Below, piece after piece: positions 26,333-35,713 of a DNA stretch of 64,000 nucleotides. How positions within the stretch are numbered: the first letter of the stretch is position 1; each line of letters starts with the position of its first letter. The position numbers and the translations under genes were made by a program. The notes under the pieces are model-generated. The model did no database searches. It saw nothing but the letters and a program-made list of their open reading frames with translations, and was not told the origin of the DNA. This DNA is from Cytobacillus oceanisediminis 2691 (lineage in GTDB: Bacteria; Bacillota; Bacilli; Bacillales; Cytobacillaceae), in NCBI RefSeq assembly GCF_007678455.1, contig NZ_VEEP01000010.1, forward strand, positions 148,858 through 212,857, in the 5' to 3' direction.

Positions 26333-27808
26333 TTACATTTTCTCTCCAGTCATCTCCATGACCTTTTCTCTCACTTCTTCTATATTGCGCATCTTGTTGT
26401 CCCAGCATTTCTGGCTGAGGTCCACTGGGTATTCTTCAGGATTAAGCATGCGTGTGTATTCTTCCCAAAGAACGCCGAGGCAGTATGTTGAATGCTTGCG
26501 GACTTCATCCAGGCTTGGCTGTTCATACACAAGCTTGCCCTCCTTAAAAATATCATGATGCAAATCTCTTGCATCAAAATTGGTGACAAACTTACTGATG
26601 AACGTGTGGACCGGGTGGAACATCTTCAAGCGCTTTTCCTGCTGCGGATTTTCGCCTTCAAGTGTGATGTAGTCCCCCTCAGAACGATTATTGGCTTTGT
26701 TGATGATTCTGTACACATTTTTGATTCCAGGCGTTGTCACTTTTTCAGGATTTGAGGAAATCTTGATGGTGTCCTCCATTCTTCCATCAGACTGCTCGAC
26801 TGAAACGATTTTATAAACAGCGCCGAGCGCAGCTTGTTCATAGGCGGTAATGAGCTTTGTGCCCACTCCCCAAATATCGATTTTTGCGCCCTGGGCTTTC
26901 AGGTTCATGATTGTGTATTCATCCAAATCGCTGGAGGCCACGATTTTTGCATCCTTAAATCCTGCTTCATCCAGCAATTTGCGTGCTTCCTTGGAAAGAT
27001 ACGCAAGGTCACCGCTGTCGAGGCGGATCCCGATAAAGTTGATTTTGTCGCCAAATTCCCTGGCAACCTTAATTGCGTTTGGCACACCGGACCTTAGAGT
27101 ATCATACGTATCAACAAGGAATACGCAGTCCTTATGCGTTTCGGCGTATTTTTTAAAAGCGGTATAGTCATCCTTGTAAGCCTGAACCATGGAATGCGCA
27201 TGAGTCCCAGCGGTTGGAATTCCAAACAGCTTGCCGGCACGTACGTTACTGGTCGAATCAAAACCTCCGATATAGGCAGCGCGAGTGCCCCAGAGCGCCG
27301 CATCCAGTTCATGCGCCCGGCGTGTACCGAACTCCATCGCCACTTCATCCTTCACCACCTGCTTGATACGGGAAGCCTTTGTCGCGATCAATGTCTGGTA
27401 GTTGACAATGTTCAGCAGCGCAGTTTCAATCAGCTGCGCTTCAGCAAGCGGAGCATCCACCCGAATCAGCGGCTCATTGGCAAAAACAATCTCCCCCTCC
27501 TGCATAGAACGGATCGAGCCAGTGAATTTCATATCTTGTAAAAAAGCAAGGAAATCTTCTCCGAACTTTCCTTCCTCTCTTAAATACTGAATATCATCCT
27601 CTGTGAAGCCAAAGTTCTCGATGTACTGGATGATTTTTTCTAGGCCTGCAAAAACGGCATATCCATTGCCGAAAGGAAGCTTGCGGAAAAACAAATCAAA
27701 CACCGCGCGGCGATTATGGACGCCGTCACGCCAGTAAGTTTCCATCATATTTAACTGATATAAGTCCGTATGGAGCATTAAACTATCATCTGTGAATTTC
27801 GTACTCAT
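26333..27808 (-). CDS. pncB: Nicotinate phosphoribosyltransferase
   Basis: 491 residues from the ATG at 27808, seven bases after GGAGG (a TTG codon directly before it is also in frame). Family blocks include MLHTDLYQLNMMETYW at the N-terminus, KLPFGNGYAVFAGLEK, MEFGTRRAHELDAALWGTRA, GTHAHSMVQAY (His phosphorylated in the reaction cycle), VDTYDTLRSGVPNAI and IRLDSGDLAYLS. The enzyme makes nicotinate mononucleotide from nicotinate, PRPP and ATP, a step of NAD salvage. The upstream neighbour encodes nicotinamidase, which supplies its substrate, so the two form a functional cluster. Confidence 0.95.
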   Translation of the reverse strand: MSTKFTDDSLMLHTDLYQLNMMETYWRDGVHNRRAVFDLFFRKLPFGNGYAVFAGLEKIIQYIENFGFTEDDIQYLREEGKFGEDFLAFLQDMKFTGSIRSMQEGEIVFANEPLIRVDAPLAEAQLIETALLNIVNYQTLIATKASRIKQVVKDEVAMEFGTRRAHELDAALWGTRAAYIGGFDSTSNVRAGKLFGIPTAGTHAHSMVQAYKDDYTAFKKYAETHKDCVFLVDTYDTLRSGVPNAIKVAREFGDKINFIGIRLDSGDLAYLSKEARKLLDEAGFKDAKIVASSDLDEYTIMNLKAQGAKIDIWGVGTKLITAYEQAALGAVYKIVSVEQSDGRMEDTIKISSNPEKVTTPGIKNVYRIINKANNRSEGDYITLEGENPQQEKRLKMFHPVHTFISKFVTNFDARDLHHDIFKEGKLVYEQPSLDEVRKHSTYCLGVLWEEYTRMLNPEEYPVDLSQKCWDNKMRNIEEVREKVMEMTGEKM

Positions 27809-27874
27809 CAAAAAACCTCCAAATTAACTGCATCTAATTCATCATGGACATTGCACGGATGCTTTTAAAAACAC

Positions 27875-27905
27875 GGAAAACCGACTTACCTTTTTACCGT
27901 TTTCC
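27875..27905 (-). terminator. Possible terminator between pncA and pncB
   Basis: GGAAAAC (27875-27881) pairs with GTTTTCC (27899-27905), followed by GTGTTTTTAAAAG on the minus strand. Its presence suggests pncB may have partly independent expression. Confidence 0.55.
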
Positions 27906-27930
27906 CTGCCAAAACCACGTATTCAATATC

Positions 27931-28482
27931 CTACCTGACCTCTGCCCCAATCGTGTTCTCAAAATGACGAAGTGACCATTCATGCCCGACCTGGTCAAAA
28001 GAAGCCACCGCATTCTTATACACAATAACCTTAAATCCCTTATTGTAAGCATCGACCGCTGTATGCAGCACGCAAATATCCGTACATACCCCGACAAGAT
28101 GGACTTCCGTGATGCCCCGCTCGCGCAGCTTTATTTCCAGGTCCGTACCGGCAAACGCAGAATACCTTGTCTTGTCGATATAATACACATGGTCCAGATG
28201 TTTGTTCTCGTCATAAACTTCTTGAAGGCTGCCGAACAAATCTCTGCCCTTTGTGCCGCGGATATTATGTGGCGGGTACAATTTTGTTTCCGGATGGAAC
28301 TCGTCCCCCTCATCATGGACATCAATCGCGAAAACAACATAATCGCCATTTTTGATGAATTCCTGCGTCACGCCAACCAGATTCTCTTCAATTGCCTGGC
28401 CAGGCACACCGCAAGTCAGCCGCCCATCATCCGCCACGAAGTCATACGTATAGTCGATATTGATCAACGCTTTCTTCCCCAT
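27931..28482 (-). CDS. pncA: Nicotinamidase (isochorismatase-like)
   Basis: 183 residues from the ATG at 28482, downstream of AAAGGATGTGG; the longer in-frame start at 28554 is less likely. The catalytic triad is visible: Asp in ALINIDYTYDFVADDG near residue 9, Lys in YYIDKTRYSAF near residue 104, and Cys in LVGVCTDICVLHTAVDA near residue 140. AIDVHDEGDEFHPET matches the metal/substrate loop. It hydrolyses nicotinamide to nicotinate, which pncB then uses. Confidence 0.93.
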   Translation of the reverse strand: MGKKALINIDYTYDFVADDGRLTCGVPGQAIEENLVGVTQEFIKNGDYVVFAIDVHDEGDEFHPETKLYPPHNIRGTKGRDLFGSLQEVYDENKHLDHVYYIDKTRYSAFAGTDLEIKLRERGITEVHLVGVCTDICVLHTAVDAYNKGFKVIVYKNAVASFDQVGHEWSLRHFENTIGAEVR

Positions 28483-28676
28483 TATGTATCCACATCCTTT
28501 TATCTTATTATCTTTTATTTTCATCCAAATATGATTTTCAGGCAAATTTTTCATTTCGAATGGCGGGCTTTTGGTACATCTATATTAGCTTGCCTGATTT
28601 AGTTATCAGAGGTTGTCAGTAAAAATGGTTGATCACAGCTAAATATTGATCAGCATACATCGATTTATTTTGATAT

Positions 28677-28787
28677 AGGAATAAAACCAAAATCTAAGGA
28701 ATATATCCTGCTTTCTCAGGAATAAATCGATAGGTTTAAGGAATATATTTTCATTTTTAAGGAATATAATCATTTTCCAAGGAATAT
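28677..28787. repeat. Phased array 2: six AGGAATA boxes, 20-21 bp apart
   Basis: AGGAATAWA begins at 28677, 28697, 28718, 28739, 28760 and 28780. The bases between the boxes are AT-rich and not conserved. The array lies between the dagK terminator (28818-28840) and the pncA start. Confidence 0.85.
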
Positions 28788-28817
28788 CCTCCTATACCCT
28801 ACTCCAAACCACAAAAA

Positions 28818-28840
28818 AACCACTCCAACCAGGAGTGGTT
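28818..28840 (-). terminator. Terminator of dagK
   Basis: AACCACTCC (28818-28826) pairs perfectly with GGAGTGGTT (28832-28840), followed by TTTTTTG on the minus strand. Confidence 0.9.
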
Positions 28841-28845
28841 TCCAA

Positions 28846-29787
28846 TCATTCTGCTTTAAAGTTCAATTCCAGGTTCTCCGGACGGTCTTCTGGACGGATT
28901 TCGTCGAGCGGCACGTAGACTTCGATGTGCCTGAACAGGTTTTCGAATTCGGCTGGAAGGTTTCCGCCGTATTCTCCGTCGAGATTCAGCTGGACTGTTT
29001 CCTTCGAATGCACCTTGATCCGGTTGGCTTGTGTGTATATTACACCCGGGTCATTGATGTGCTCGCCACGGACTGCAAGTGAAGCAATCCTGATAAAATC
29101 AGCCAGGTTAGTCTTTTTCAAAATCAACAGCGAGAACATCCCGTCATTGATTGATGAGTTCGGTGCCAGGCGCTCAAATCCGCCGACAGAGTTCGTCAGC
29201 CCGACGAGGAACATCATGACCTCGCCTTCATACAGCTTGCCATCATACTCGATGGTCACTTCAGATGCTCTGATCGATGGCAGCATCTCGATTCCTTTTA
29301 AATAGTATGCGAGCTGGCCGAGCATCGTCTTGAGCTTGCTTGGAACTTCGTATGTCAGCTCAGTCAGCCTGCCGCCGCCTGCGATATTTATGAAATATTT
29401 ATCGTTGATCCGGCCAACGTCGACCGGGATCGTTTCGCCTTTTATAATGATGTCGACCGCTGCCTCGATATCCCGCGGAATATGCAGTGCGCGGGCAAAG
29501 TCGTTCGTTGTGCCAACTGGAATGACGCCAATTTTCGGGCGGTATTCCTGCTCGGCGATTCCATTGACCACTTCATTGATCGTTCCATCGCCACCAGCCG
29601 CAATCACGAGGTCATATTTCCGCTCGACTGCAATCCTGGCAGCCTGCGTCGCATCACCCTCGCATGTCGTTGCATGGCATGATGTTTCATAGCCGGCATT
29701 CTCCAGCTTCACCAGAACTTCCGCAAGATGCTTTTTAAAAACTTCACGGCCAGAAGTCGGATTATAAATGATTCTTGCTCTTTTCAT
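28846..29787 (-). CDS. dagK: Diacylglycerol kinase (YerQ/DgkB type)
   Basis: 313 residues from the ATG at 29787 (MKRARIIYNPTSGRE), which matches the start I recall for B. subtilis DgkB; upstream in-frame starts lack a better ribosome site. The kinase signature is LVIAAGGDGTINEVVNG near residue 60 (GGDGT), followed by IGVIPVGTTNDFARAL and FINIAGGGRLTELTYEV. The C-terminal beta domain carries NLDGEYGGNLP. The enzyme phosphorylates diacylglycerol released by teichoic acid synthesis to phosphatidic acid. It is monocistronic with its own terminator. Confidence 0.94.
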   Translation of the reverse strand: MKRARIIYNPTSGREVFKKHLAEVLVKLENAGYETSCHATTCEGDATQAARIAVERKYDLVIAAGGDGTINEVVNGIAEQEYRPKIGVIPVGTTNDFARALHIPRDIEAAVDIIIKGETIPVDVGRINDKYFINIAGGGRLTELTYEVPSKLKTMLGQLAYYLKGIEMLPSIRASEVTIEYDGKLYEGEVMMFLVGLTNSVGGFERLAPNSSINDGMFSLLILKKTNLADFIRIASLAVRGEHINDPGVIYTQANRIKVHSKETVQLNLDGEYGGNLPAEFENLFRHIEVYVPLDEIRPEDRPENLELNFKAE

Positions 29788-30066
29788 ACCCATCATCCTA
29801 CTTAATATGGTTTTTGATTCCATCATTTTACATCATAGCTCATATTTCTCATCCAGGCAATCTCCCGGATACTACCGGATATATCATAAACTACTTTACA
29901 CCTATTTGCCAAAAAGAAACTCAGTATTTAATCAAAGTGTTAACTATCGTATTTTTCAGAAAAACTCTTTCAATCATACCATTTATTTTTTACAATACAG
30001 AAAGGATGGTTACATAATTTTACAATACACCAGAACCTCTAATCTTGACTAAAAGGGTGACTTTTT

Positions 30067-30681
30067 ATGATCTGGCTGATTCTCCTGGCTGCTTATTTAA
30101 TTGGCTCGATTCCGACCGCATTATTGGTCGGCAAATACTTTTTCCATGTGGATATCAGGGATCACGGCAGCAAAAATCCCGGCGCCACCAATACACTGCG
30201 GGTAATGGGCAAAAGAGCTGCTATCATTGTCCTGCTGATTGATGTGGCAAAAGGAATGCTGGCGGCCTCACTTCCGCTGACTTTCAATGTACCGATTGAA
30301 CCTTTGTATGCGGGATTGATTGCGGTAGTTGGCCACTGTTTCCCCATCTTCGCCGGATTCCGCGGCGGCAAGGCAATCGCCACGACAGCTGGTGCCCTGC
30401 TGATTGTTAATATCGGGATGTTCCTGGCCGTCTATGTGACATTTTTTGCCGTTATTTTCCTTACCAAATATGTATTTATGGGCTCTATTTCAGTTGGAAT
30501 CGCGATGCTGATTTATTCGTTCTTCTCTCCCGATATCAATGAGCCGCTTCTTTTCACTGCTTTTATTATTTTATTAATTTTCCTGCACCGTTCAAACTTG
30601 CAGAACTTCTTTAACGGCATAGAACCAAAGATCAATGATAAAAAAGTGAAGGGAGACCGCATTACCCCTAAGAACTTTTGA
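30067..30681 (+). CDS. plsY: Acyl-phosphate:glycerol-3-phosphate acyltransferase PlsY
   Basis: 204 residues with five membrane helices. The three PlsY loop motifs are present: GSKNPGATNTLRVMGK (GS.N.GA.N), VAVVGHCFPIFAGFRGGKAIATT-type segment (GH..P.F..F.GGKA.AT), and HRSNLQNFFNGIEPK (H..N..R/G.E). It transfers the acyl group from acyl-phosphate to glycerol-3-phosphate, the first membrane-lipid step in Gram-positive bacteria. It is alone on its transcript, divergent from dagK, which recycles phosphatidic acid in the same pathway. Confidence 0.94.
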   Translation: MIWLILLAAYLIGSIPTALLVGKYFFHVDIRDHGSKNPGATNTLRVMGKRAAIIVLLIDVAKGMLAASLPLTFNVPIEPLYAGLIAVVGHCFPIFAGFRGGKAIATTAGALLIVNIGMFLAVYVTFFAVIFLTKYVFMGSISVGIAMLIYSFFSPDINEPLLFTAFIILLIFLHRSNLQNFFNGIEPKINDKKVKGDRITPKNF

Positions 30682-30688
30682 CGAAAGG

Positions 30689-30708
30689 CCATGGTTGTCC
30701 AACCATGG
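30689..30708 (+). terminator. Terminator of plsY
   Basis: CCATGGTT (30689-30696) pairs with AACCATGG (30701-30708), followed by TCTCTTATTTTTT. Confidence 0.9.
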
Positions 30709-30868
30709 TCTCTTATTTTTTAAATATATTAATAAAGTAAATTACTATTTATGGAATAACTTTTTTAGCGAAAAAATAGATTGTTAATCATTTACGTAAA
30801 ATGATAGAATATTAATTGTATTAGCAATATTTTTTTAATATTTTCTCAAAATAACAAAGGGGGAAAAG

Positions 30869-32347
30869 ATGATGTCCAACGATATGTATCAAATCATTTC
30901 TATCGGGATTTACATGGCCGCGATGCTTTATATCGGCTGGTATTCCTACAAAAAGACAAGCAATCTGACTGATTACATGCTTGGCGGCAGATCGCTCGGT
31001 CCGGCAGTCACAGCGCTAAGCGCCGGTGCGGCTGATATGAGCGGCTGGCTTTTGATGGGCCTTCCTGGGGGAATTTATGTAAGCGGTTTAGCAAGTGCAT
31101 GGATTGCCATCGGATTGACCGTAGGCGCGTATCTCAACTGGCTTTATGTAGCACCTCGACTCCGCTCATACACACATGTTGCGAATGACTCCATCACGAT
31201 TCCAAGCTTCCTTGAAAACCGTTTTAAAGATGATACAAAGCTTTTAAGAATCGTATCCGGTATTGTTATTCTTCTATTCTTTACTTTCTACGTTTCCTCC
31301 GGAATGGTCGCCGGGGCTGTTTTCTTCGAGAGTTCGTTCGGCCTTAATTATCATACCGGCTTATTGCTTGTTTCTGCGGTAGTTGTGGCGTACACACTAT
31401 TCGGCGGATTCCTGGCTGTAAGTTACACAGATTTCATCCAGGGTATGATGATGCTTCTCGCCCTGCTGCTAGTGCCGATTATCGGTTTCACGAAAACAGG
31501 GGGACCTGCAGAAACGTTCGATACAATCCGATCGATCGACCCTGCATTGCTTGATTTATTTAAAGGTACAACTCTGCTGGGCATCATTTCAACGGCAGCA
31601 TGGGGGCTTGGCTATTTTGGTCAGCCACATATCATCACCCGTTTCATGGCAATCACATCAATAAAAGAAACAACAAGTGCAAGAAGGATCGGAATGAGCT
31701 GGATGATCTTCTCCTTAATCGGAGCAATACTGACAGCTTTAATCGGTCTTGCATATTTCACCCAGAATCCTGATGTCAAACTTGATAACCCTGAGGCAGT
31801 CTTCATCGTGCTCGGGCAAATCTTCTTCCATCCATTGTTTGCCGGACTTATGCTCGCAGCCGTCCTTGCCGCAATCATGAGCACGATCTCGTCCCAGCTG
31901 ATCGTTACGTCCAGCGCACTGACGGAGGATTTATACAAGATCTTATTCAAAAAAGAAAAATCTGATAAACAATACGTATTTTTCGGACGTATCGCGGTAC
32001 TGGTTGTAGCGATTATCGCTGCTGCCCTTGCCTGGGTTCAGAACGATACAATCCTTGGGCTTGTTGCATACGCATGGGCAGGCTTCGGTGCAGCGTTTGG
32101 ACCGATTATCCTGCTAAGCCTCTACTGGAGAAAGATGACCAACTGGGGCGCAATCTTCGGTATGGTTGCCGGTGCAGCAACAGTAGTTATCTGGAGTAAT
32201 CTCGGCCTGAGCGATGTCATGTACGAAATCGTACCGGGCTTTATCATCAACCTGGTTATTTCCGTAGTCATCAGCCTTGTTACTTATAGACCAAACCCTG
32301 AAATCGAAAAAGAATTCGATATGAGTGTTGAAAATTTAAAGTCGTAA
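30869..32347 (+). CDS. putP: Sodium/proline symporter
   Basis: 492 residues, with AAAGGGGG before ATG-ATG. Thirteen hydrophobic helices of the SSS family are visible. The N-terminal block ISIGIYMAAMLYIGWYSYKK, then LTDYMLGGRSLGPAVTALSAGAADMSGWLLMGLPG, is split by the diagnostic ADMSGW motif of PutP, and GYFGQPHIITRFMAI matches the conserved GLG.FGQP region. It takes up proline with sodium, for nutrition or osmoprotection. In B. subtilis the osmoregulated relative OpuE lies near gatCAB; this gene occupies a similar place. Regulation is not evident. Confidence 0.92.
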   Translation: MMSNDMYQIISIGIYMAAMLYIGWYSYKKTSNLTDYMLGGRSLGPAVTALSAGAADMSGWLLMGLPGGIYVSGLASAWIAIGLTVGAYLNWLYVAPRLRSYTHVANDSITIPSFLENRFKDDTKLLRIVSGIVILLFFTFYVSSGMVAGAVFFESSFGLNYHTGLLLVSAVVVAYTLFGGFLAVSYTDFIQGMMMLLALLLVPIIGFTKTGGPAETFDTIRSIDPALLDLFKGTTLLGIISTAAWGLGYFGQPHIITRFMAITSIKETTSARRIGMSWMIFSLIGAILTALIGLAYFTQNPDVKLDNPEAVFIVLGQIFFHPLFAGLMLAAVLAAIMSTISSQLIVTSSALTEDLYKILFKKEKSDKQYVFFGRIAVLVVAIIAAALAWVQNDTILGLVAYAWAGFGAAFGPIILLSLYWRKMTNWGAIFGMVAGAATVVIWSNLGLSDVMYEIVPGFIINLVISVVISLVTYRPNPEIEKEFDMSVENLKS

Positions 32348-32355
32348 AATCTGGT

Positions 32356-32379
32356 ACCACAGAGATCTTTCTCTGTGGT
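32356..32379 (+). terminator. Terminator of putP
   Basis: ACCACAGAG (32356-32364) pairs with CTCTGTGGT (32371-32379), followed by seven T. Confidence 0.92.
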
Positions 32380-32463
32380 TTTTTTACATTCCGATAAAAT
32401 CTTACAGGAAATTACATATTCTTAATAGAATTCATATAGTGACCACTTAAGCTTGAGGGGAAA

Positions 32464-33204
32464 ATGATGAAGAGAAAGCTGCTATTCTATGGAACATCAA
32501 CCATATTGCTTTTGACCGTATTGATCGCCATGGACCGCTACAAATTATATAAAGAGGAAAAGCCGCCTGTACCAATCGTAACGGTGAATGGACAGGAGAT
32601 TCCACAAATTCTCGGCCAATATGATTGGCATGGCACCAAGACGGAGAAAATGGATCCGCTCAAAGCCATGGCTGGCATGAATCCATCAAAGGTCAAGGAA
32701 AGAGAAACACTCGAAGTCTCATTTCCTCCAGAAATAGAGCCTGATTCTATTTTAATCAGCCAGATAAATACATTACCAGGCATGGAAAAGAAGATTGTTA
32801 AAGGGACCAGCATTCCCATTCCAAAAAACCCGTACATGGAAAGAACCTATTTTAAGATAAAAGCAATATGGAGAAAGGAATTTAGTACTTACTATGTGAA
32901 GCTAGATATCGAAGAACTTCCACCCCTATATGATTTTTTATCAAAGGATCCTGAAAAACTTGCTGTCCTTGCAATTGTTCCACGTGGAGAGTCAGAAAAG
33001 TTCGACATTCCTGAAGAGGTAAAGGAAAAGCTTGATTCCTTTCAGATATCAGATAATATGGAGGAATTGAAGAAGACACATTATCAAGAGCTTCGAATAT
33101 ATACAGCACCAATATACTTGATCTTTAATACAGAATTTCTTCAGCAGACAGTCGAGGATAAGGAATCTTTGATCAGAATATTGACGCATGGTGACCGGCA
33201 ATAA
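32464..33204 (+). CDS. Membrane-anchored extracytoplasmic protein of unknown function
   Basis: 246 residues. A single N-terminal hydrophobic helix (about residues 6-24, LLFYGTSTILLLTVLIAM) anchors a soluble outer domain. This begins with VPIVTVNGQEIPQILGQYDWHG, a pattern seen at the start of several small Bacillus lipoprotein-like proteins, and continues with beta strands (LEVSFPPEIEPDSILISQIN). No lipobox Cys is present. I do not recognise a named family. It follows putP by 116 bases after a terminator, with GAGGGGAAA as ribosome site. Confidence 0.6.
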   Translation: MMKRKLLFYGTSTILLLTVLIAMDRYKLYKEEKPPVPIVTVNGQEIPQILGQYDWHGTKTEKMDPLKAMAGMNPSKVKERETLEVSFPPEIEPDSILISQINTLPGMEKKIVKGTSIPIPKNPYMERTYFKIKAIWRKEFSTYYVKLDIEELPPLYDFLSKDPEKLAVLAIVPRGESEKFDIPEEVKEKLDSFQISDNMEELKKTHYQELRIYTAPIYLIFNTEFLQQTVEDKESLIRILTHGDRQ

Positions 33205-33212
33205 TCTAAATC

Positions 33213-33232
33213 AGGCCCTGATTGAAGGGCCT
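33213..33232. terminator. Bidirectional hairpin between convergent genes
   Basis: AGGCCCT (33213-33219) pairs with AGGGCCT (33226-33232), followed by TATGTTTTCTT on the plus strand. Confidence 0.65.
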
Positions 33233-33241
33233 TATGTTTTC

Positions 33242-33784
33242 TTATTCAAAATCCAGATATTCTTTGTTAATAACCAGCCTCTCGCCTGCCTCGTATACTG
33301 CTTCAAGCAATTCCATCAGAGTTTGATAGGTATTAATAGGCTTAAAGGTCCTTAATTCTAATTGAAGTATCTGACCTTCTTCGTTATATGCGAAAAATGT
33401 GCCTGTGAGCATCGAATCCGCAAATACAAATAAGCCATCCAGGTGTTTTGTATTGCGTGAGTAAGGCGAAATATTCCGAAATGAGATTGGCTGATGAATC
33501 TGTTCCTCAATGGTCATACCTCTATAACCATTCTGTTTACCAGCGACCCTTAAAATATCAAACAAGTAGCATCCATTCGACGTTAACAGGAATTCTTTAA
33601 AGTCATTCGGCATATTGCCTATTTCGTCTTCGAGTGAATGTAATTCTTCAAGATTCAAAGGCTTTTGGATATTTGTTTGCCACCGGTCTTCATACAGATT
33701 TCCATACAGAATCGTGCCAGTCCATAGTTTTTTCCGGTCATCATTATAAAGCTTGTCTATTTTTTGCAGAAATACCTTATACAT
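33242..33784 (-). CDS. SMI1/KNR4-like protein
   Basis: 180 residues from the ATG at 33784, eight bases after AGGAG. The segment LNLEELHSLEDEIGNMPNDFKEFLLTSNG, then CYLFDILRVAG, matches the SMI1/KNR4 core (E..LP.DY..FL...NG). These domains often act as immunity proteins to polymorphic toxins, but many stand alone. No toxin gene is near. A degraded reading frame lies directly upstream. Confidence 0.75.
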   Translation of the reverse strand: MYKVFLQKIDKLYNDDRKKLWTGTILYGNLYEDRWQTNIQKPLNLEELHSLEDEIGNMPNDFKEFLLTSNGCYLFDILRVAGKQNGYRGMTIEEQIHQPISFRNISPYSRNTKHLDGLFVFADSMLTGTFFAYNEEGQILQLELRTFKPINTYQTLMELLEAVYEAGERLVINKEYLDFE

Positions 33785-33888
33785 GAGCACAACTCCTGAA
33801 CTTTAATCAACGTTATTGAACCGGCCCAATGACTTTTCCAGACTGCTTTTCTTAAAATATTCCATAGACCACTTCATTCGGAACCTCT

Positions 33889-34150
33889 TCAACCAAAATC
33901 TTCTGTAATATCATCGTCAAGCACCAGACCGGCTTCCCACGTTTTATCATCAATGAACTCGAATAATTCTTCACGTTCCAGTGTTTCTATGAAATGATCG
34001 TATTCGTCGTTGAGCCTGTTAAATTCGATTACGACTTCTTTTACCTTCTTCAGGATGGTCTTTGATCCAGCTCAACATTAGTAATCTTTTCTTTTTTTAT
34101 GTAAGGCAGATCAAGGTCAATATCTCTTAATAAAATAACGGCCAGCACCT
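33889..34150 (-). pseudogene. Frameshifted gene remnant
   Basis: On the minus strand one frame gives VILLRDIDLDLPYIKKEKIT, NVELDQRP and then stops, while an adjoining frame continues as ILKKVKEVVIEFNRLNDEYD, HFIETLEREELFEFIDDKTW and EAGLVLDDDITEDFG to a stop at 33889. The acidic, regular amino-acid pattern over about 85 codons with a single frame change looks like a broken small gene. No start codon with a ribosome site is visible. The family is not recognised. Otherwise 33785-34240 shows nothing else. Confidence 0.55.
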
Positions 34151-34240
34151 GTTGCGTTCTTATACTAATATTAGCATCAGTGTATTTATAGGACTATTTT
34201 TCGGTGTACATTTCCCTTTTTCCCGGGAAATATCGACAAA

Positions 34241-34267
34241 AAAGCTGGCGATTGGTTCGCCAGCTTT
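34241..34267 (-). terminator. Terminator of the gatCAB operon
   Basis: AAAGCTGGCGA (34241-34251) pairs with TCGCCAGCTTT (34257-34267), then TTTGTCG on the minus strand. Confidence 0.9.
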
Positions 34268-34272
34268 CGCTA

Positions 34273-35700
34273 TTATCTCTTATTCAATTCCTCAACAAGC
34301 AATTTGTTTACTAACGGCGGATTCGCCTGGCCTTTGGTTGCTTTCATGATCTGGCCGACAAGGAAGCCCTTTGCCTTGTCCTTCCCGCCCTTGAAGTCTT
34401 CGACGGATTGCGGGTTGGCGTCGATAATTTCGGTGATGATTTTTAGCAGTGCACCTTCGTCGGAAATTTGGACGAGTCCCTTTTCCTTGACGATTTTCTC
34501 AGGGTCGCCGCCTTTTTCAACCAATTCCTTGAATACCTGCTTGGCGATCTTGGAAGAGATTGTGCCGTTCTCAATCAGCTTGATCAACCCGGCAAGCCCT
34601 TCAGGAGTCAATGCTGTTTCATGCAGCTCTTTCGATTCAGCCTTCAGGTAGGCAGAGAATTCACCCATAAGCCAGTTTGACGCCTGTTTAGGGTCTGCTC
34701 CTGCCTTCACAGCCGATTCAAAGAAATCAGCCATTTCCTTAGAAACAGTTAACACTTCAGCATCATAAGCTGGCAGTCCCATCTCTTCAACATATCGCTT
34801 CTTGCGCTCGTCCGGTAGTTCTGGAATCTCCGCACGGACTCTTGCTTTCCACTCTTCATCAATGTAAAGGTCAGGCAGGTCCGGTTCAGGGAAATAACGA
34901 TAGTCATCCGACCCTTCTTTTACACGCATTAAGATCGTAGTGTTTGTTGACTCATCATATCGCCTTGTTTCCTGCTGAATTTCACGTCCAGCAAGGATTT
35001 CCTCTTCCTGACGCTTTTCTTCATACTCGAGGCCCCTGCGAACGAAGTTGAAGGAGTTCAGGTTCTTCAGCTCGGTTTTCGTGCCGAATTCCTCCTGGCC
35101 AACCGGCCTGATGGAAATATTCGCATCACAGCGGAGTGAACCTTCTTCCATCTTGCAATCCGATACGCCCGTATACTGGATGATGGACTTAAGCTTTTCA
35201 AGATAAGCATATGCCTCATCCGGAGTGCGTATATCGGGCTCCGATACGATCTCCACGAGCGGCGTTCCCTGGCGGTTGTAGTCCACTAGTGAATAGCCAT
35301 TGCCGTGTGTCAATTTGCCGGCATCCTCTTCCATATGGATGCGGGTGATGCCGATTTTCTTTTTATAGCCATTTACCTCAATCTCAATCCAGCCGTTCTC
35401 ACCGATTGGCTTATCGAACTGGGAAATCTGGTAGGCCTTCGGGTTATCCGGGTAAAAATAGTTTTTGCGGTCGAATTTCGTGTGCTCTGCAATTTCACAA
35501 TTCAGAGCCATAGCGGCTTTCATAGCGTAATCGACTGCTTTCTTATTCACAACCGGCAGTACTCCAGGATAGCCAAGGTCGATCACGGTTGTATTTGTAT
35601 TCGGCTCGGCACCAAAATGGTTCGGACTCGCCGAAAAGATTTTCGAATCTGTTTTTAATTCAACATGGACCTCAAGCCCAATTACCGTTTCAAACTTCAT
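34273..35700 (-). CDS. gatB: Aspartyl/glutamyl-tRNA amidotransferase subunit B
   Basis: 475 residues from [20 protein letters not shown], after AAAGGGGTG; the longer in-frame upstream start lies inside gatA and is rejected. Family blocks include [73 protein letters not shown] and [14 protein letters not shown]. The C-terminal YqeY/GatB tail domain ([20 protein letters not shown]) binds tRNA. GatB activates Glu- or Asp-tRNA for transamidation with ammonia from GatA. It is the third gene of gatC-gatA-gatB, 13 bases after gatA. Confidence 0.96.
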   Translation of the reverse strand: MKFETVIGLEVHVELKTDSKIFSASPNHFGAEPNTNTTVIDLGYPGVLPVVNKKAVDYAMKAAMALNCEIAEHTKFDRKNYFYPDNPKAYQISQFDKPIGENGWIEIEVNGYKKKIGITRIHMEEDAGKLTHGNGYSLVDYNRQGTPLVEIVSEPDIRTPDEAYAYLEKLKSIIQYTGVSDCKMEEGSLRCDANISIRPVGQEEFGTKTELKNLNSFNFVRRGLEYEEKRQEEEILAGREIQQETRRYDESTNTTILMRVKEGSDDYRYFPEPDLPDLYIDEEWKARVRAEIPELPDERKKRYVEEMGLPAYDAEVLTVSKEMADFFESAVKAGADPKQASNWLMGEFSAYLKAESKELHETALTPEGLAGLIKLIENGTISSKIAKQVFKELVEKGGDPEKIVKEKGLVQISDEGALLKIITEIIDANPQSVEDFKGGKDKAKGFLVGQIMKATKGQANPPLVNKLLVEELNKR

Positions 35701-35713
35701 CATTTTCACCCCT

